A model generated the notes under the pieces. It was not told where the DNA came from, did not search any database, and saw only the letters and a program-made list of their open reading frames with translations. Shown here piece by piece: positions 20,079 through 29,522 of a DNA stretch of 64,000 nucleotides. A program made the translations under genes and the position numbers. The first letter of the stretch is position 1. Each line of letters begins with the position of its first letter. Source of the DNA: JAJRVM01 sp041752115 (GTDB taxonomy: Bacteria; Planctomycetota; Planctomycetia; Pirellulales; Pirellulaceae); contig JBGSHS010000134.1 of assembly GCA_041752115.1 (NCBI GenBank), positions 28,089-92,088 on the forward strand, given 5' to 3'.

Positions 20079-20969
20079 TCACTTCAACGTTCGCTGGAAG
20101 AAGTCGATCGTTCGCTGCCAGGCTAGTTTGGCCGCCTGCTCGTCGTAGCGAGGTGTCGTGTCGTTGTGAAAACCGTGATTCACCCCTTCATACATGTGCG
20201 CGGTGTACTTCACATCGGCGCCCTTGAGTGCTTGCTCGTAGGCAGGCCAGCCCTCGTTGATGCGACGGTCAAGTCCGGCATAGTGGATCAGCAGTTCTGC
20301 CTTGATCTTCGGCACATCGTCCGCAGCCGGCTGACGCCCGTAGAACGGCACCGCCGCCACAATCACATCAGGTATCCGCACCGCCAGCGTGTGGGCCACC
20401 CCTCCGCCAAAGCAGAACCCGACCACGCCCACTTTGCCGTTGGATAGTTCGTACGACTTCAGAAAGCGCGCTCCCGCGATGAAATCCTGCGTCATCTTGT
20501 CCGAGTCGAGTTTGGCCTGCATCTCGCGTCCCTGATCATCACTGCCCGGGTAGCCGCCCAGGGGTGTGAGCGCGTCGGGAGCAAAGGCCAGAAATCCCTC
20601 CTTGGCCAACCGCCGCGTGACGTCCTCAATGTAGGGATTGAGTCCACGATTCTCATGGATCACCAGAACCGCCGGCAGCTTCCCCGTCGCTGAGGCGGGA
20701 CGAGCGAGATACCCTCGCATCTTCCCCGACCCCTGCGGCGAATCGTACTCAACATATTCCGTCTTGATGCCCGAATCGTTCGGCGCAACCTGCTGAGCCC
20801 AGGCGTAGTTGGGAGTTAATCGGCTGAGCAACATCTCGGCCGTCAACCCGCCCACGGCAAACTTCGCCGCCCCCGACAGGAAGCCCCGCCGGTCAATCCG
20901 CCCGTGCGCATAGTCATCGTACAGGTCGAGCAACGACTGATCGAAATCTGATGCCGGCTGGCGTTTCAT
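20079..20969 (-). CDS. Tat-exported dienelactone hydrolase-family protein
   Basis: 296 residues starting at MKRQPASDF, set by a GAGGGAG ribosome binding site. After about 25 leading residues comes a twin-arginine signal (RRGFLSGAAKFAVGG), so export folded through Tat is likely. The alpha/beta-hydrolase core carries the dienelactone hydrolase nucleophile elbow GFCFGGG with Cys in place of Ser, and a late His in NHGFHN. Members hydrolyse enol-lactones or small esters. The export signal argues against the classical cytoplasmic chlorocatechol role and suggests a secreted esterase. It converges with the CNNM gene across 55 bp. Confidence 0.9.
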   Translation of the reverse strand: MKRQPASDFDQSLLDLYDDYAHGRIDRRGFLSGAAKFAVGGLTAEMLLSRLTPNYAWAQQVAPNDSGIKTEYVEYDSPQGSGKMRGYLARPASATGKLPAVLVIHENRGLNPYIEDVTRRLAKEGFLAFAPDALTPLGGYPGSDDQGREMQAKLDSDKMTQDFIAGARFLKSYELSNGKVGVVGFCFGGGVAHTLAVRIPDVIVAAVPFYGRQPAADDVPKIKAELLIHYAGLDRRINEGWPAYEQALKGADVKYTAHMYEGVNHGFHNDTTPRYDEQAAKLAWQRTIDFFQRTLK

Positions 20970-21096
20970 GAGCGTCTCCCTCTGGTTGTGGCTGGACTTG
21001 TCGCGGGCCAACTTCTCACTCCCGCGTCTTGTTTATAGAAGCCGGTCAAGTGCGTGCCAGGGTGCGGCGCCAGCGACTCGGTGGCAAAGAGACTGC

Positions 21097-21969
21097 TCAG
21101 TGGTCCCCCATCAGTGCGTCATAGTCCCACGAGACCTCGATCTCCTTTCCCACGAATTCCGCAAGCTCTGACCGCTGCTGCGGCGTAAGCACCTCCAGCG
21201 CCAGCTTGTTCGCCTCGGACTGGGTTTCGTCCCGATCCTTCGTGCGTTTCATCATCTCCCTGAGAGTCTCATCGGGGTTCAGGCCATCAAAGACGCGTAG
21301 CTCGGCCGATCCTTGCTCAACAAGGAGTTCCGCCGACGGGCGGATTCTCTTGAGTTCCTCTTCAGGAATATCCAGCCCCGTTACAACGTCTGGGTCGGTG
21401 AGGCATAGTGCCCTTGCATGTTCGCGGATCCGGTCGAGCTGCTCGTCGGAAATATCCAGCCCTTTCGCCAGAGAAGGCTGAATCAAAGCAACCGCGATAG
21501 TATATTGCAGCTGGATCTGACGTAGCCGCTCGCGCTGGCTGGGAGTCAGCATTTCGACTATCTGCGCCTGCAATCGCTTATACTCTTTCGCCACACGCAT
21601 GCCTCGCGCACCCAACTCCCGTGTCCGTGCCTCGGACGTCGGCGATCCTCGATCCGGTACCATTTCGTGCCAGATCGCAGCGAGTTCCCGCATTTGCTGC
21701 TGAGAGAAGCGGGTGAGTTCCCTGATCTTCCCCATCTGATCCGCGCTCAACTCAAGATCCTGCTGTACTGCACGAGCCGCCAGCAGCCGAGCGGGAAGGA
21801 AGGTGTCGTCCCGATTGGACCATACCGGCTGTGACTCGGTCTTCGTACGCACCTCGCCAGCAGGAGTTTCCCGGCTTTCGGCCCGATGCTGTACAACTGG
21901 TTGACATCCCGGTAATCCGACGAAGACGACGACCCACAGGTCCAGCCAGCGTAGTCTTCGTGCGTTCAT
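21097..21969 (-). CDS. Putative lipoprotein of unknown function, helical
   Basis: 290 residues from MNARRLRWLD. Upstream in-frame sequence translates a tandem DNA repeat and is not taken as coding. A short signal peptide ends in a lipobox VGLPGC, so the mature protein would be lipid-anchored through Cys. The rest is highly charged and helical with repeated phrases of the form LT..QRE(R/L)LR.IQ, which suggests a long helical or coiled-coil bundle similar to Spy/CpxP-like LTxxQ proteins. Internal repeats include ISDEQLDRIREHA followed by IPEEELKRIRPSA. No enzyme motif is seen. It lies downstream of the TIM-barrel hydrolase gene on the same strand, separated by two 21-bp repeat arrays. Confidence 0.7.
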   Translation of the reverse strand: MNARRLRWLDLWVVVFVGLPGCQPVVQHRAESRETPAGEVRTKTESQPVWSNRDDTFLPARLLAARAVQQDLELSADQMGKIRELTRFSQQQMRELAAIWHEMVPDRGSPTSEARTRELGARGMRVAKEYKRLQAQIVEMLTPSQRERLRQIQLQYTIAVALIQPSLAKGLDISDEQLDRIREHARALCLTDPDVVTGLDIPEEELKRIRPSAELLVEQGSAELRVFDGLNPDETLREMMKRTKDRDETQSEANKLALEVLTPQQRSELAEFVGKEIEVSWDYDALMGDH

Positions 21970-22035
21970 CGCCAGAGCCTCCGCAACAAGACGTTCTTGA
22001 GTCGAACAGCGCACCAACGTGCACTCCAACCCTTG

Positions 22036-22098
22036 GCCATGCTCGCGCAGAGCGTAGCCATGCTCGCGCAGAGCGTAGCCATGCTCGCGCAGAGCATG
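22036..22098. repeat. Tandem repeat, 3 copies of 21 bp
   Basis: Unit gccatgctcgcgcagagcgta at 22036-22056, 22057-22077 and 22078-22098; the last copy diverges at its final bases. It lies about 70 bp upstream of the lipoprotein start. Confidence 0.95.
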
Positions 22099-22126
22099 GG
22101 CGAATTGCCATGCGGTCTCCAATCCC

Positions 22127-22195
22127 CCGCGGTCTACGCGACCGCGGCCACTATCTACGCGACCGCGGCCACTATCTACGCGACCGCGGCCACCT
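22127..22195. repeat. Tandem repeat, 3 copies of 21 bp, starting in a ccgcggtc hairpin
   Basis: Unit tctacgcgaccgcggccact plus one a, at 22133-22153, 22154-22174 and 22175-22195. The left edge forms a perfect hairpin, ccgcggtc-tacgc-gaccgcgg (22127-22147). The same hairpin with a different loop occurs at 40267-40287. The array ends 12 bp before the stop of the TIM-barrel hydrolase gene. Confidence 0.95.
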
Positions 22196-22207
22196 CGCGC
22201 AGCCGGT

Positions 22208-24334
22208 TCAGCTCCCGAGAATCACCGCGGGTTGCCAGGCGGCCAGCGGGGGAACTGTCAAGCAGACCTCGCCCTCGCCCGGCACCACCGTCAGCGACTC
22301 GGCGCCGTCGCGTGTGACGAGCACCGCGGTGCGTGCCGTAGCGCGCACTCGCAGGTCGAACGGCTCCGCAGGGTCAAGCGTGGAATTCAGCAACACGATG
22401 CCGTAGCGAGTTCGCTCGGCGTTCATCCGCACAAACGGCGCGATGCGACGAAAAGCATCCATCCGTACGGGCAGTTTCTTGTGACCAAGCCAATCGGCCA
22501 GCTCCGTCAGCTGGCTCCGTTTGCACAAAGTTCCCAGTCGTCGCCAAGGCACGTAACTGCTCACCGCCACGCGACCGCCCAGCGCGTTCTCATACACGCT
22601 CATGCAGCACCCCAGATCGCGGCCGTCATAGCTCGTCAGCCGAGCGAGTTCGGCAGCTTCCGGCGCGGCGAGTTCCAGGGCGCACACGTTATCGGCCGAT
22701 TCGATCAGCGCATCGCGATGATCACCGCTGAACCGCCCGTTCAGCGGGTGACCAGTAAGCGTTTCGACCGCGCCCCCCAGTAGCTTCTTGCCCGGACGCA
22801 CTCCCGTAAACTCGCCAAGCCCACGTGCCCAGATCACTTCTAGCGCATAGCTGTCCAGCAGCACACCCCGCGACAACAACGACCGCAGCTCGGCGTCGGT
22901 GAAGGCCTCGGCGATCTTTCCCGCCAGAAGTGTACCGCAGCTTGCATCGCAGCTCGGCGTCAGCGGGATGCCCATCTCCATCAGCGGGTTGGGCCGGTGG
23001 ATGTCATAGACCCCTCCTTCCCAGAACCACCCCGTGGCATCCACACTGCGTTTGCCCATTAAGGCATTATCGTCCGCCGGCCAGAACCCGACGATCGGCA
23101 GGTCGGCCACGTGGGCGGCCAGTGCTTCCCAAGCCGGACGCTCAGCCGCAATGGCCTTTACCAGTCCCTGGTGATCTTCGAGCGTGCCGGTGGCCGCTCC
23201 CTTGAGAACGTTGAACGCCGCGCCGTTGCAGCCCATCATCAGTGCCAGGTAGACCTCATTGAGCGCCGTGCGATCGGCCTTATCCAACGCCACGTACGGA
23301 TAGTCTTCCAGTTCGTACTGAATGTCGGTAACGGTGGGCGCATAGTCGCGCACCTGACGGCCAACGTCGAGTGCTTTGTTGTAGATGCCGCGCGGAGTCT
23401 CGTCTGAGTAGAACCCATGCCCCGGCCGACCCTTGACGGCCCCCAATGCGGCCGACCATCGACCGATGGCGTGTGCGCCGTGCGTCGAGTGGCTCGACCC
23501 GATGGTCATCAGGCCGAGTTGGATGGACGGATCGACGGCGCGCACGGCATCACCGACGTCCCGGCATACGCTCTCGATGGTTGCGGCATTGAACTCGACC
23601 CAGGCACGCCGCAGATCGCTCATCGCGGGATCGTTCATCTGTCGGACGAGTGCCGCGCGGTCACTGCCATGACCGAACTTCTCGAGGCAGCGGGGGCAGA
23701 AACAGGGATACGTCACGCCGTGGTGGCTCTCCCGCACATCGTCATCCACCCAGATGAAGTCGGGCTTCGCCCGTGCAAAGAGCTGATACTTGGCCTTGAT
23801 GTGTTCGCGGAATGGTGCGCTGTTCGGGCACGGGCAATGCGTCGCCTGCTGGCCATCATGGCCGACCACCCGAGGCAATACGAACTCCGGCGACCATTCA
23901 CCCACCGGATCGCCGTGCCCCAGGGTGCAGAGCACGTTGATGCCGACCGAGCGATAGCCAGCCGCATGCGCCTCGCGAATCCGCTGCGCCATCAGGGTGG
24001 CGTCACGGGTCATCTCGTCCACGTCACCAAACCAGCCCATGGCCTCGTGCGTGAAGAGGCTCAGCTCCTCACACGCCGCCCGATGCGCGCCGAGCAGATC
24101 CAGCAGACGACCCCACTGTTCGTCGCTCAGCCATTGCGGAGACCCAATGCGGAAGGAGAGCTTCACGGGACTCTTCTCGCCTGCTCCGGAAGAGCCTGTG
24201 GCAGGCACGAGGGCCTCCTGTTGATGCTCGGTGGGACTTGCCGGCCCTTGAGTCCACCCACGGGAGCAGAGACTAGCCGACGTCAGTGTGGCAACCGCCA
24301 CGCGCATGAACTCTCGACGATTGGCATCACTCAC
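22208..24334 (-). CDS. Secreted TIM-barrel glycoside hydrolase-like protein
   Basis: 708 residues from a GTG start fixed by a strong AAGGAGA ribosome binding site seven bases upstream. The N-terminus NRREFMRVAVATL is a Tat-like signal. The body reads as a TIM-barrel hydrolase followed by a beta-rich C-terminal part: aromatic-rich strands, FIWVDDDVRESHHG with acidic residues in a likely active site, a Cys cluster (PCFCPRCLEKFG) that may bind metal, and QYELEDYPY. It resembles clan GH-A and GH42-like proteins without a clean match to one family. It is next to the lipoprotein and near the rhamnosidase, all on the minus strand, which fits a role in polysaccharide breakdown. The substrate is unknown. 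Confidence 0.75.
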   Translation of the reverse strand: MSDANRREFMRVAVATLTSASLCSRGWTQGPASPTEHQQEALVPATGSSGAGEKSPVKLSFRIGSPQWLSDEQWGRLLDLLGAHRAACEELSLFTHEAMGWFGDVDEMTRDATLMAQRIREAHAAGYRSVGINVLCTLGHGDPVGEWSPEFVLPRVVGHDGQQATHCPCPNSAPFREHIKAKYQLFARAKPDFIWVDDDVRESHHGVTYPCFCPRCLEKFGHGSDRAALVRQMNDPAMSDLRRAWVEFNAATIESVCRDVGDAVRAVDPSIQLGLMTIGSSHSTHGAHAIGRWSAALGAVKGRPGHGFYSDETPRGIYNKALDVGRQVRDYAPTVTDIQYELEDYPYVALDKADRTALNEVYLALMMGCNGAAFNVLKGAATGTLEDHQGLVKAIAAERPAWEALAAHVADLPIVGFWPADDNALMGKRSVDATGWFWEGGVYDIHRPNPLMEMGIPLTPSCDASCGTLLAGKIAEAFTDAELRSLLSRGVLLDSYALEVIWARGLGEFTGVRPGKKLLGGAVETLTGHPLNGRFSGDHRDALIESADNVCALELAAPEAAELARLTSYDGRDLGCCMSVYENALGGRVAVSSYVPWRRLGTLCKRSQLTELADWLGHKKLPVRMDAFRRIAPFVRMNAERTRYGIVLLNSTLDPAEPFDLRVRATARTAVLVTRDGAESLTVVPGEGEVCLTVPPLAAWQPAVILGS

Positions 24335-24785
24335 GGCAGTTCTCCTTGATGAAGGCAACCAAGCTGTGATTAAATTGAGTTAGGGATCCCTCAAGAACAA
24401 CTTCGACAATTCGTAAGAGGCGGGTGCCACTCTCCTGAGCGAGCGGCGTGGCAGCCTTCCATCTTGCAGACGCGATCTCCGCGAGCGGAGCCAGTGCCTG
24501 CGAGCCGTTCGACCAGCTTGAGAACATGAGAAAGGAACATTGAAGGCGTCCCTTAAGTCAAATCGGATTCGTCCTTTCAAGCCACGATCACCTAATCAAC
24601 GAGCGTGATTCTGCAGCGGTAACCGTTCACGGTCCGCCAAAGTCGCCTTTCGCTCCGCGAAAGTAGCGATTCATTCGCGGAGCGAAAGGCGACTTCCTGT
24701 GCCAACTCGCGGCCAAATCAACGTCGTTCTGTGAATGGTTACCTGCAGCGCGCCGAACGCCTTCACTAACCTGATACCCTCCCGC
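24335..24785. other. Intergenic gap with one perfect hairpin
   Basis: 451 bp between the rhamnosidase end and the TIM-barrel hydrolase start, both on the minus strand. Apart from the hairpin at 24640-24695 and the ribosome binding site of the downstream gene, no gene or clear promoter was recognised. Confidence 0.5.
24640..24695. repeat. Perfect 22-bp inverted repeat, 12-bp loop
   Basis: Arms at 24640-24661 and 24674-24695 are exact reverse complements; the core reads tcgcctttcgctccgcga. It is longer than needed for a terminator and has no T tract. It resembles a dispersed palindromic element of planctomycete genomes (recalled, not searched). It could end transcription of the rhamnosidase gene or protect an mRNA end. 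Confidence 0.95.
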
Positions 24786-27515
24786 TCATTTCGCTGGCAG
24801 CTGGCTGGTGAAGTGATATGTGCCGGAAGCGACCTGGCTGTGGAAGAGTCCGTTCTCGACGCTCGCATCACGGATGCCGGCCTGCGATACGACAGGCTTA
24901 CCACTCTCGCGAACTGCGCTGAGCGCCGTTGCCGGTAGGGTGACGGTCGCCGTGGTACTGGGAGGCACGGTCAGATCCCAGGTCAGCGTGTCGCCCTCCA
25001 CACGCCACGCGCTGCGGATCTTCCCGTAGCCGGTGATCAGCGAGGCGTCGACCTGCCGCACTCCGCTTTCGAGGCCCGGCGCTGCGATGAAATGCTGAAA
25101 GCCCGGCGCGCACTCGTCATAACGGATCCCGGCCAGACCTTCGATAAACCACAATCCCACCGAGATCATCGTATTGTGGATCTGCGAGTTATCGCCATCC
25201 CATTCTTCCCAGATCGTGGTTGCTCCGTGGTCGATCATGTATCCGAAGCTGGGGAAATCCCGCTTGGTGTGCATCAGCGCCACCAGATCATTGCGACGCC
25301 GTTCTATGAGATACTTCGTCATGAAATAGTTGCCGTGCATACCCGTATTGAGGTGACCCTGGCGAGTGACCGTGATATCCTTCACCAAGGCGTCCATCAC
25401 CTGCGGCGCGACGCTCGGCGGTGTGATGCCGAAGAGCAACGGCATGACGAGATAGGTCTGCTCGCCGTTGGCGTAGGTGGCGCCATCCGCATTGAGAAAA
25501 CGTGAGTGAAGCCGCGCCGCCAGCTCCTTCGCCTGTCGCGCATAGGATTCAGCCTGAGTGTCGTCACCCACGATGTGCCCGATCTTGCTGGCCAACTGCA
25601 GACAGTACACCAGGTAGCAGTTGTTGAAGAAGAGCGTGGAATGGTCGTCGACCCGGTCCTGACCCTGCTTGCGGCCGGGCGGCACCCAGTCACCCAGAAA
25701 ATTCCACTCCGGTCCGCTGGCACAGCCGATCCCGACGTAAGGCTGGAGCAGGCCGTCACCCATCTTCGTCTCGATGAAGGCCAGCCATTTCTTCATCACA
25801 GGCCATCCCTCTTCGAGCGGCCGCCGATCGCCGTACGTAAGGTAGATCTGCCAGGGCATCGTGATGCAGAACCCGCTCCAGACCGGCCCGCCACCGGCGT
25901 CTTGCGCATAAGGTACCGTGTAGGGAACATCGCCTTCCTCGTTCTGGGAATCGCGCCAATCGGCAGCCCACTTGGCGTAGAACGGTCCGGTGCGGAAGTT
26001 GAGCATTCCCATTTCCATCGACGTTCCTGAATCGCCGCCATATCCCAGCCGCTCACGGTGCGGGCAATCGACGGTGTAGCCTCCCAGGCTGAGACTCTTG
26101 TAGGTCCAGCACATCATCTCATGGATCTGGTTGAGCAGCGGGTTATCGCACGAGAAGGTCGCGCCCGGCTCGTAGTCGGTGGTGACCAACCAGCCCTTAA
26201 CTTCGTCCGCTCTGGGCGCTCGCGGCAGGCCCGTCACCAGCGCATAACGAAACGCTGCATAGTTGAAGCGATTGCGGAACCGCTCACCGCCACCACCCCG
26301 CGCCACATACTCGCTCCGCTGACTGTAGGTCTGGAACTTGCCGTCCGCAAACTGCTTGTCGGCAAACTCCATGGTGATCTTTGTGCCCCGTGCGACGTCG
26401 TCGGGCAAGGTCAGCTCAAACCAGCCGGTGTAGTTGCGGCCCATATCGAGCAGAAAGCCGTTCGCCATCGGCTTGACCGCCGCCAGCTGCACCTCGTCCA
26501 GCATGCGGTTCGGCTCCATCATCTGCGCGGCAATGATCGGAGTGGGAGGATGATGAAGAGCCGCGGCCTGCCAACGGGAGTCGTCGCAATTCGCGGCGTT
26601 CCAGTTGGCAATCTCCTTTTCTGCTTCCACCAGCTCTCCGCCATAATTGCCGCTGGTACCCGTGCCCAGCGGCGTGATATGGCTGGGGTGCATCTTCCAG
26701 GTCGCGTCCGTAACGATCGTCAAAGGCTCGACGTCACTGAACGTGAGAGTCAACTCGGCTTTCACCATCGGCCCACCGTTGCCGACATTCTTGAGCACAC
26801 CCAGCGACCAGCCGCGACCGAGCCACAGACCGATACAGTTCTCGCCCTGGACAAGGTAGGGAGTGATGTCGTGTGTGAGGTAGAGCCCGCGTCTGCCGTA
26901 ATCCGAAACCGCCGGGCTAAGTACATCATCGCCGACCTTACGGCCGTTCACATACAGTTCGTAGTAACCCAATGCGCAGACATAGATGGTGGCGGTGGTG
27001 GGAGCTTGCTGCAACGTGACGGTTTTGCGCAGCCAGGGGAGCGGCCCTTCGTGGTTCTTCATCCAGTCTGCACCGATCCACTCGCCGTTCCAGTCGGCTG
27101 CCGAAAGAGGTCCAACGCTGAGCGATGCGGGTTCGCTCCAGGGCGACGGTGTGTCGGCCTGATCCCACACGCGCACCTTCCACCAACACTGCATCCCTTT
27201 CGCCAAGGGCGTGCCGGCGTACGATACCCATTGAGACTGGTTCGATTCGATCTGGCCTGAATCCCAGAGATTCCCCTGGTCAGCCGCCAGCGTATCCGGC
27301 GAGTCAGCCACCAGCAGCTGGTATGCCGTTTGTTTCAGGCCTCGGTCTCCGGGCGGAATGGCCCACGAAAATCGCGGCAGTGCCCGATCGATTCCCAACG
27401 GATTCGTCAGACCTTCACAACGTAACTGCTGCGGCGCACCAGGCGCCACACCCCAGGCCGCTGATGAGCACGACGCCATTACCATTATTGCCAGCCACGC
27501 CGTCATTCGCCGCAT
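24786..27515 (-). CDS. Exported GH78 alpha-L-rhamnosidase
   Basis: 909 residues with a signal peptide (about 1-22) and a GGGAG ribosome binding site. The order follows GH78: N-terminal beta-sandwich domains (LRCEGLTNPLGID near 32, typical of the family start), a carbohydrate-binding-like region with YVNGRKVGDDVLSPA, an (alpha/alpha)6 barrel that begins near residue 440, and a C-terminal beta domain. The family hallmark DCPHRERLGYGGD contains the catalytic acidic residues, and TTIWEEWDGD is a second conserved acidic site. It releases terminal L-rhamnose from polysaccharides or glycosides in the periplasm or outside. Its neighbours are an enolase-superfamily enzyme and other hydrolases. Confidence 0.95.
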   Translation of the reverse strand: MRRMTAWLAIMVMASCSSAAWGVAPGAPQQLRCEGLTNPLGIDRALPRFSWAIPPGDRGLKQTAYQLLVADSPDTLAADQGNLWDSGQIESNQSQWVSYAGTPLAKGMQCWWKVRVWDQADTPSPWSEPASLSVGPLSAADWNGEWIGADWMKNHEGPLPWLRKTVTLQQAPTTATIYVCALGYYELYVNGRKVGDDVLSPAVSDYGRRGLYLTHDITPYLVQGENCIGLWLGRGWSLGVLKNVGNGGPMVKAELTLTFSDVEPLTIVTDATWKMHPSHITPLGTGTSGNYGGELVEAEKEIANWNAANCDDSRWQAAALHHPPTPIIAAQMMEPNRMLDEVQLAAVKPMANGFLLDMGRNYTGWFELTLPDDVARGTKITMEFADKQFADGKFQTYSQRSEYVARGGGGERFRNRFNYAAFRYALVTGLPRAPRADEVKGWLVTTDYEPGATFSCDNPLLNQIHEMMCWTYKSLSLGGYTVDCPHRERLGYGGDSGTSMEMGMLNFRTGPFYAKWAADWRDSQNEEGDVPYTVPYAQDAGGGPVWSGFCITMPWQIYLTYGDRRPLEEGWPVMKKWLAFIETKMGDGLLQPYVGIGCASGPEWNFLGDWVPPGRKQGQDRVDDHSTLFFNNCYLVYCLQLASKIGHIVGDDTQAESYARQAKELAARLHSRFLNADGATYANGEQTYLVMPLLFGITPPSVAPQVMDALVKDITVTRQGHLNTGMHGNYFMTKYLIERRRNDLVALMHTKRDFPSFGYMIDHGATTIWEEWDGDNSQIHNTMISVGLWFIEGLAGIRYDECAPGFQHFIAAPGLESGVRQVDASLITGYGKIRSAWRVEGDTLTWDLTVPPSTTATVTLPATALSAVRESGKPVVSQAGIRDASVENGLFHSQVASGTYHFTSQLPAK

Positions 27516-27640
27516 CGTTGAAGCTCCCAGTTGTGTATCGTCTCGCCAGCCTCCTACGTCGCTCGCGCAAGTGACGAGGATCTGTCCACCATCGTAACAG
27601 AATTGTCGCGGCAGTTCGATGATAGGGCGAGTTGCTGCCG

Positions 27641-28903
27641 TTACTTCGGCAGCTCGCTCTTCTGGTAGGAGGCTTTTTCGAGCCAGGCAGGGTTGATCGT
27701 GACACCCCAGCCGGGACCGTCCGGGATCTTGACCTTACCGTCCCGGACAGCAAGTGCGGGGCTGTAGATCGTTTCACCTTGGTTCACGTCCCCTTCGATG
27801 GTGAATTCGACGAACGGACCGGCGTTGGGAATCGCCGCCATCAGGTGCAACGCGAACAGCGTGACCAGCGAGAGATGCGAGGAGTGCGGCACGACGGGCT
27901 TGCCGGCCTGCTGGCCCATCTTCGCCACTCGCCAAGCGCGCGTGAAGCCACCGATGTAACAGAGGTCCGGCTGGAGGATGTCCACGACATTCAGGCTGAT
28001 CATCCGCCGCCATTGGGCCAGATCGTTGTCCTGTTCACCTCCCGCCACATGCATGTCGAGCGTCGCAGCAACTTCCGCCGTCCACTCCAATTCCCAATAG
28101 GGACACGGCTCCTCGAACAGGAAGTAGCGATGATCTTCCATGCGGCGCCCCACTTCGATCGCTTTCGGTGGGCTATAGCAGCTGTTGCCGTCCGCCAGCA
28201 ACTCCACAGCGTCACCAACGGCCTTTCGGACTGCCGGAATAAGATTCTCCGAGCGACCGGGCGCGGCATCGCGATCATGCCCCGTCGGCACGCCCAACCT
28301 CACCTTGAAGGCGGTGTACCCCAGCGAGTCTCGCAGCTTGACCAGACGTGCCGCCTCGTCCTCCGGCGAGATGTCTCGTCGCATACTCGATCCGTACACG
28401 GGAAACGGATCGGTCTTGCCTCCCACCAATTCGCACACAGGTTTGCCGTGGATCTTTCCATAGAGATCCCAGATGGCTGTGTCGATCCCGGAGAGCGCTC
28501 GGCAGACATACGACCACGGGTATTTCATATTGGAGTCGATAACACGGTCCACCAGATCGTCGATCCCCGCCGGGTCGCTGCCCAGCACGCGTGGGGCCAC
28601 CTGGCGGTGCAGGACCGTGGCCGTGATATCAGGGTCAAACGATGACATCTGCCCGAATCCCTCCTGGCCATCACTGGTCGTGATGCGCACCATGCCGTAC
28701 GCACCGAGCGTCCAGGACTCAACTTTTGCGATCTTCAAGCCTGGTTCAATGATTCGAAAGTCCACGTAGTCTTCCGTGCGCCCCAAGTACGGATACGATT
28801 GTGCCTGTTGGGTGGCCTCGTCAGAAAACGAGGTGGCCGGCAGACAAGAAGCGGCGGCCAGCGCGGCCGCGCCACGAAGCAATTCGCGTCGTTGCAGTTG
28901 CAT
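27641..28903 (-). CDS. Tat-exported enolase-superfamily (mandelate racemase/muconate lactonizing) protein
   Basis: 420 residues; ATG with GGAGG six bases upstream. An N-terminal twin-arginine signal is present (QRRELLRGAAALAAASCL). The barrel holds the superfamily residues: K in TAFKVRLG, metal ligands D in LLADGNSCY, E in LFEEPCPYWE and E in AGGEQDN, and a late His in VPHSSHLS. These enzymes dehydrate acid sugars or racemise acids. Next to a rhamnosidase, a sugar-acid dehydratase is an attractive guess, but the KVR arrangement does not identify the substrate. A Tat signal on such an enzyme is unusual, since most are cytoplasmic. It lies 125 bp upstream of the rhamnosidase gene on the same strand. 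Confidence 0.9.
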   Translation of the reverse strand: MQLQRRELLRGAAALAAASCLPATSFSDEATQQAQSYPYLGRTEDYVDFRIIEPGLKIAKVESWTLGAYGMVRITTSDGQEGFGQMSSFDPDITATVLHRQVAPRVLGSDPAGIDDLVDRVIDSNMKYPWSYVCRALSGIDTAIWDLYGKIHGKPVCELVGGKTDPFPVYGSSMRRDISPEDEAARLVKLRDSLGYTAFKVRLGVPTGHDRDAAPGRSENLIPAVRKAVGDAVELLADGNSCYSPPKAIEVGRRMEDHRYFLFEEPCPYWELEWTAEVAATLDMHVAGGEQDNDLAQWRRMISLNVVDILQPDLCYIGGFTRAWRVAKMGQQAGKPVVPHSSHLSLVTLFALHLMAAIPNAGPFVEFTIEGDVNQGETIYSPALAVRDGKVKIPDGPGWGVTINPAWLEKASYQKSELPK

Positions 28904-29522
28904 GATGAGCCTCCGGGTCTAGTGGAAGATCCTCATTATAGAGCCTGTCGTGACCTGAGAGACACATCCAGTTCCAGAATGACCATCGTTGTGCATCGAG
29001 ACGACCGTGTCGTCCGCTGCCCTGTCACTATCTCGAGTTGGACGTCGGGTAGAACGAGCAAAGCCCTTACCACCCGATGCCCCTGAAGAGCCCCCTCCAG
29101 TGGCAAGCTGCCCATTCCGACGTTCCCGATTCCCATTTCGCTGGTCTGAGGAAAATAGATCAGGGGGAAGTAGATCAGGATCATTGCTTCTGCTTCGGAA
29201 TTGCGGGTGTCTGCTTCCGCTCTCTTCGCGATAGGCCCCTGTCCACCATCGACGTGCACCGAGTGGCGAAGGGCAGTGCCGAAGGGCAAAGTCGAACCGC
29301 TGGACGTTGGGCATCCGTGTTGAGCTTGATCTTGCCCCGGCTAAAATGGGCTTGCATGATTCGGGGAACCCACGAATGGGATGAGGATGTGCCTCTGCCT
29401 GCTTGCAAGCAGTGCCATTCGGGTCGCCGCGCACATTGCGTTTGACAACGCAGTGGCAGAGGTCCCAGGATCATGCAAGTCTACGCACAATGAGCCATTA
29501 CCCTTGTTAACAGAGCCTGGCG
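28904..29522. other. Intergenic gap between divergent genes, no gene recognised
   Basis: 619 bp between divergently transcribed genes. Open frames here have biased, low-information composition and no ribosome binding sites. A near-repeated phrase gtagatcag / atagatcag occurs around 29155-29180. Promoters for both neighbours should lie here, but none can be picked with confidence. Confidence 0.5.

Noticed and set aside
21970..22122. N-terminal extension of the lipoprotein
   Set aside because: The added residues only translate the 21-bp repeat (ALREHGY units), and the lipoprotein signal begins at the later ATG.
28919..29434. 171-codon minus-strand frame
   Set aside because: Biased composition, no start signal, between two divergently transcribed well-supported genes.
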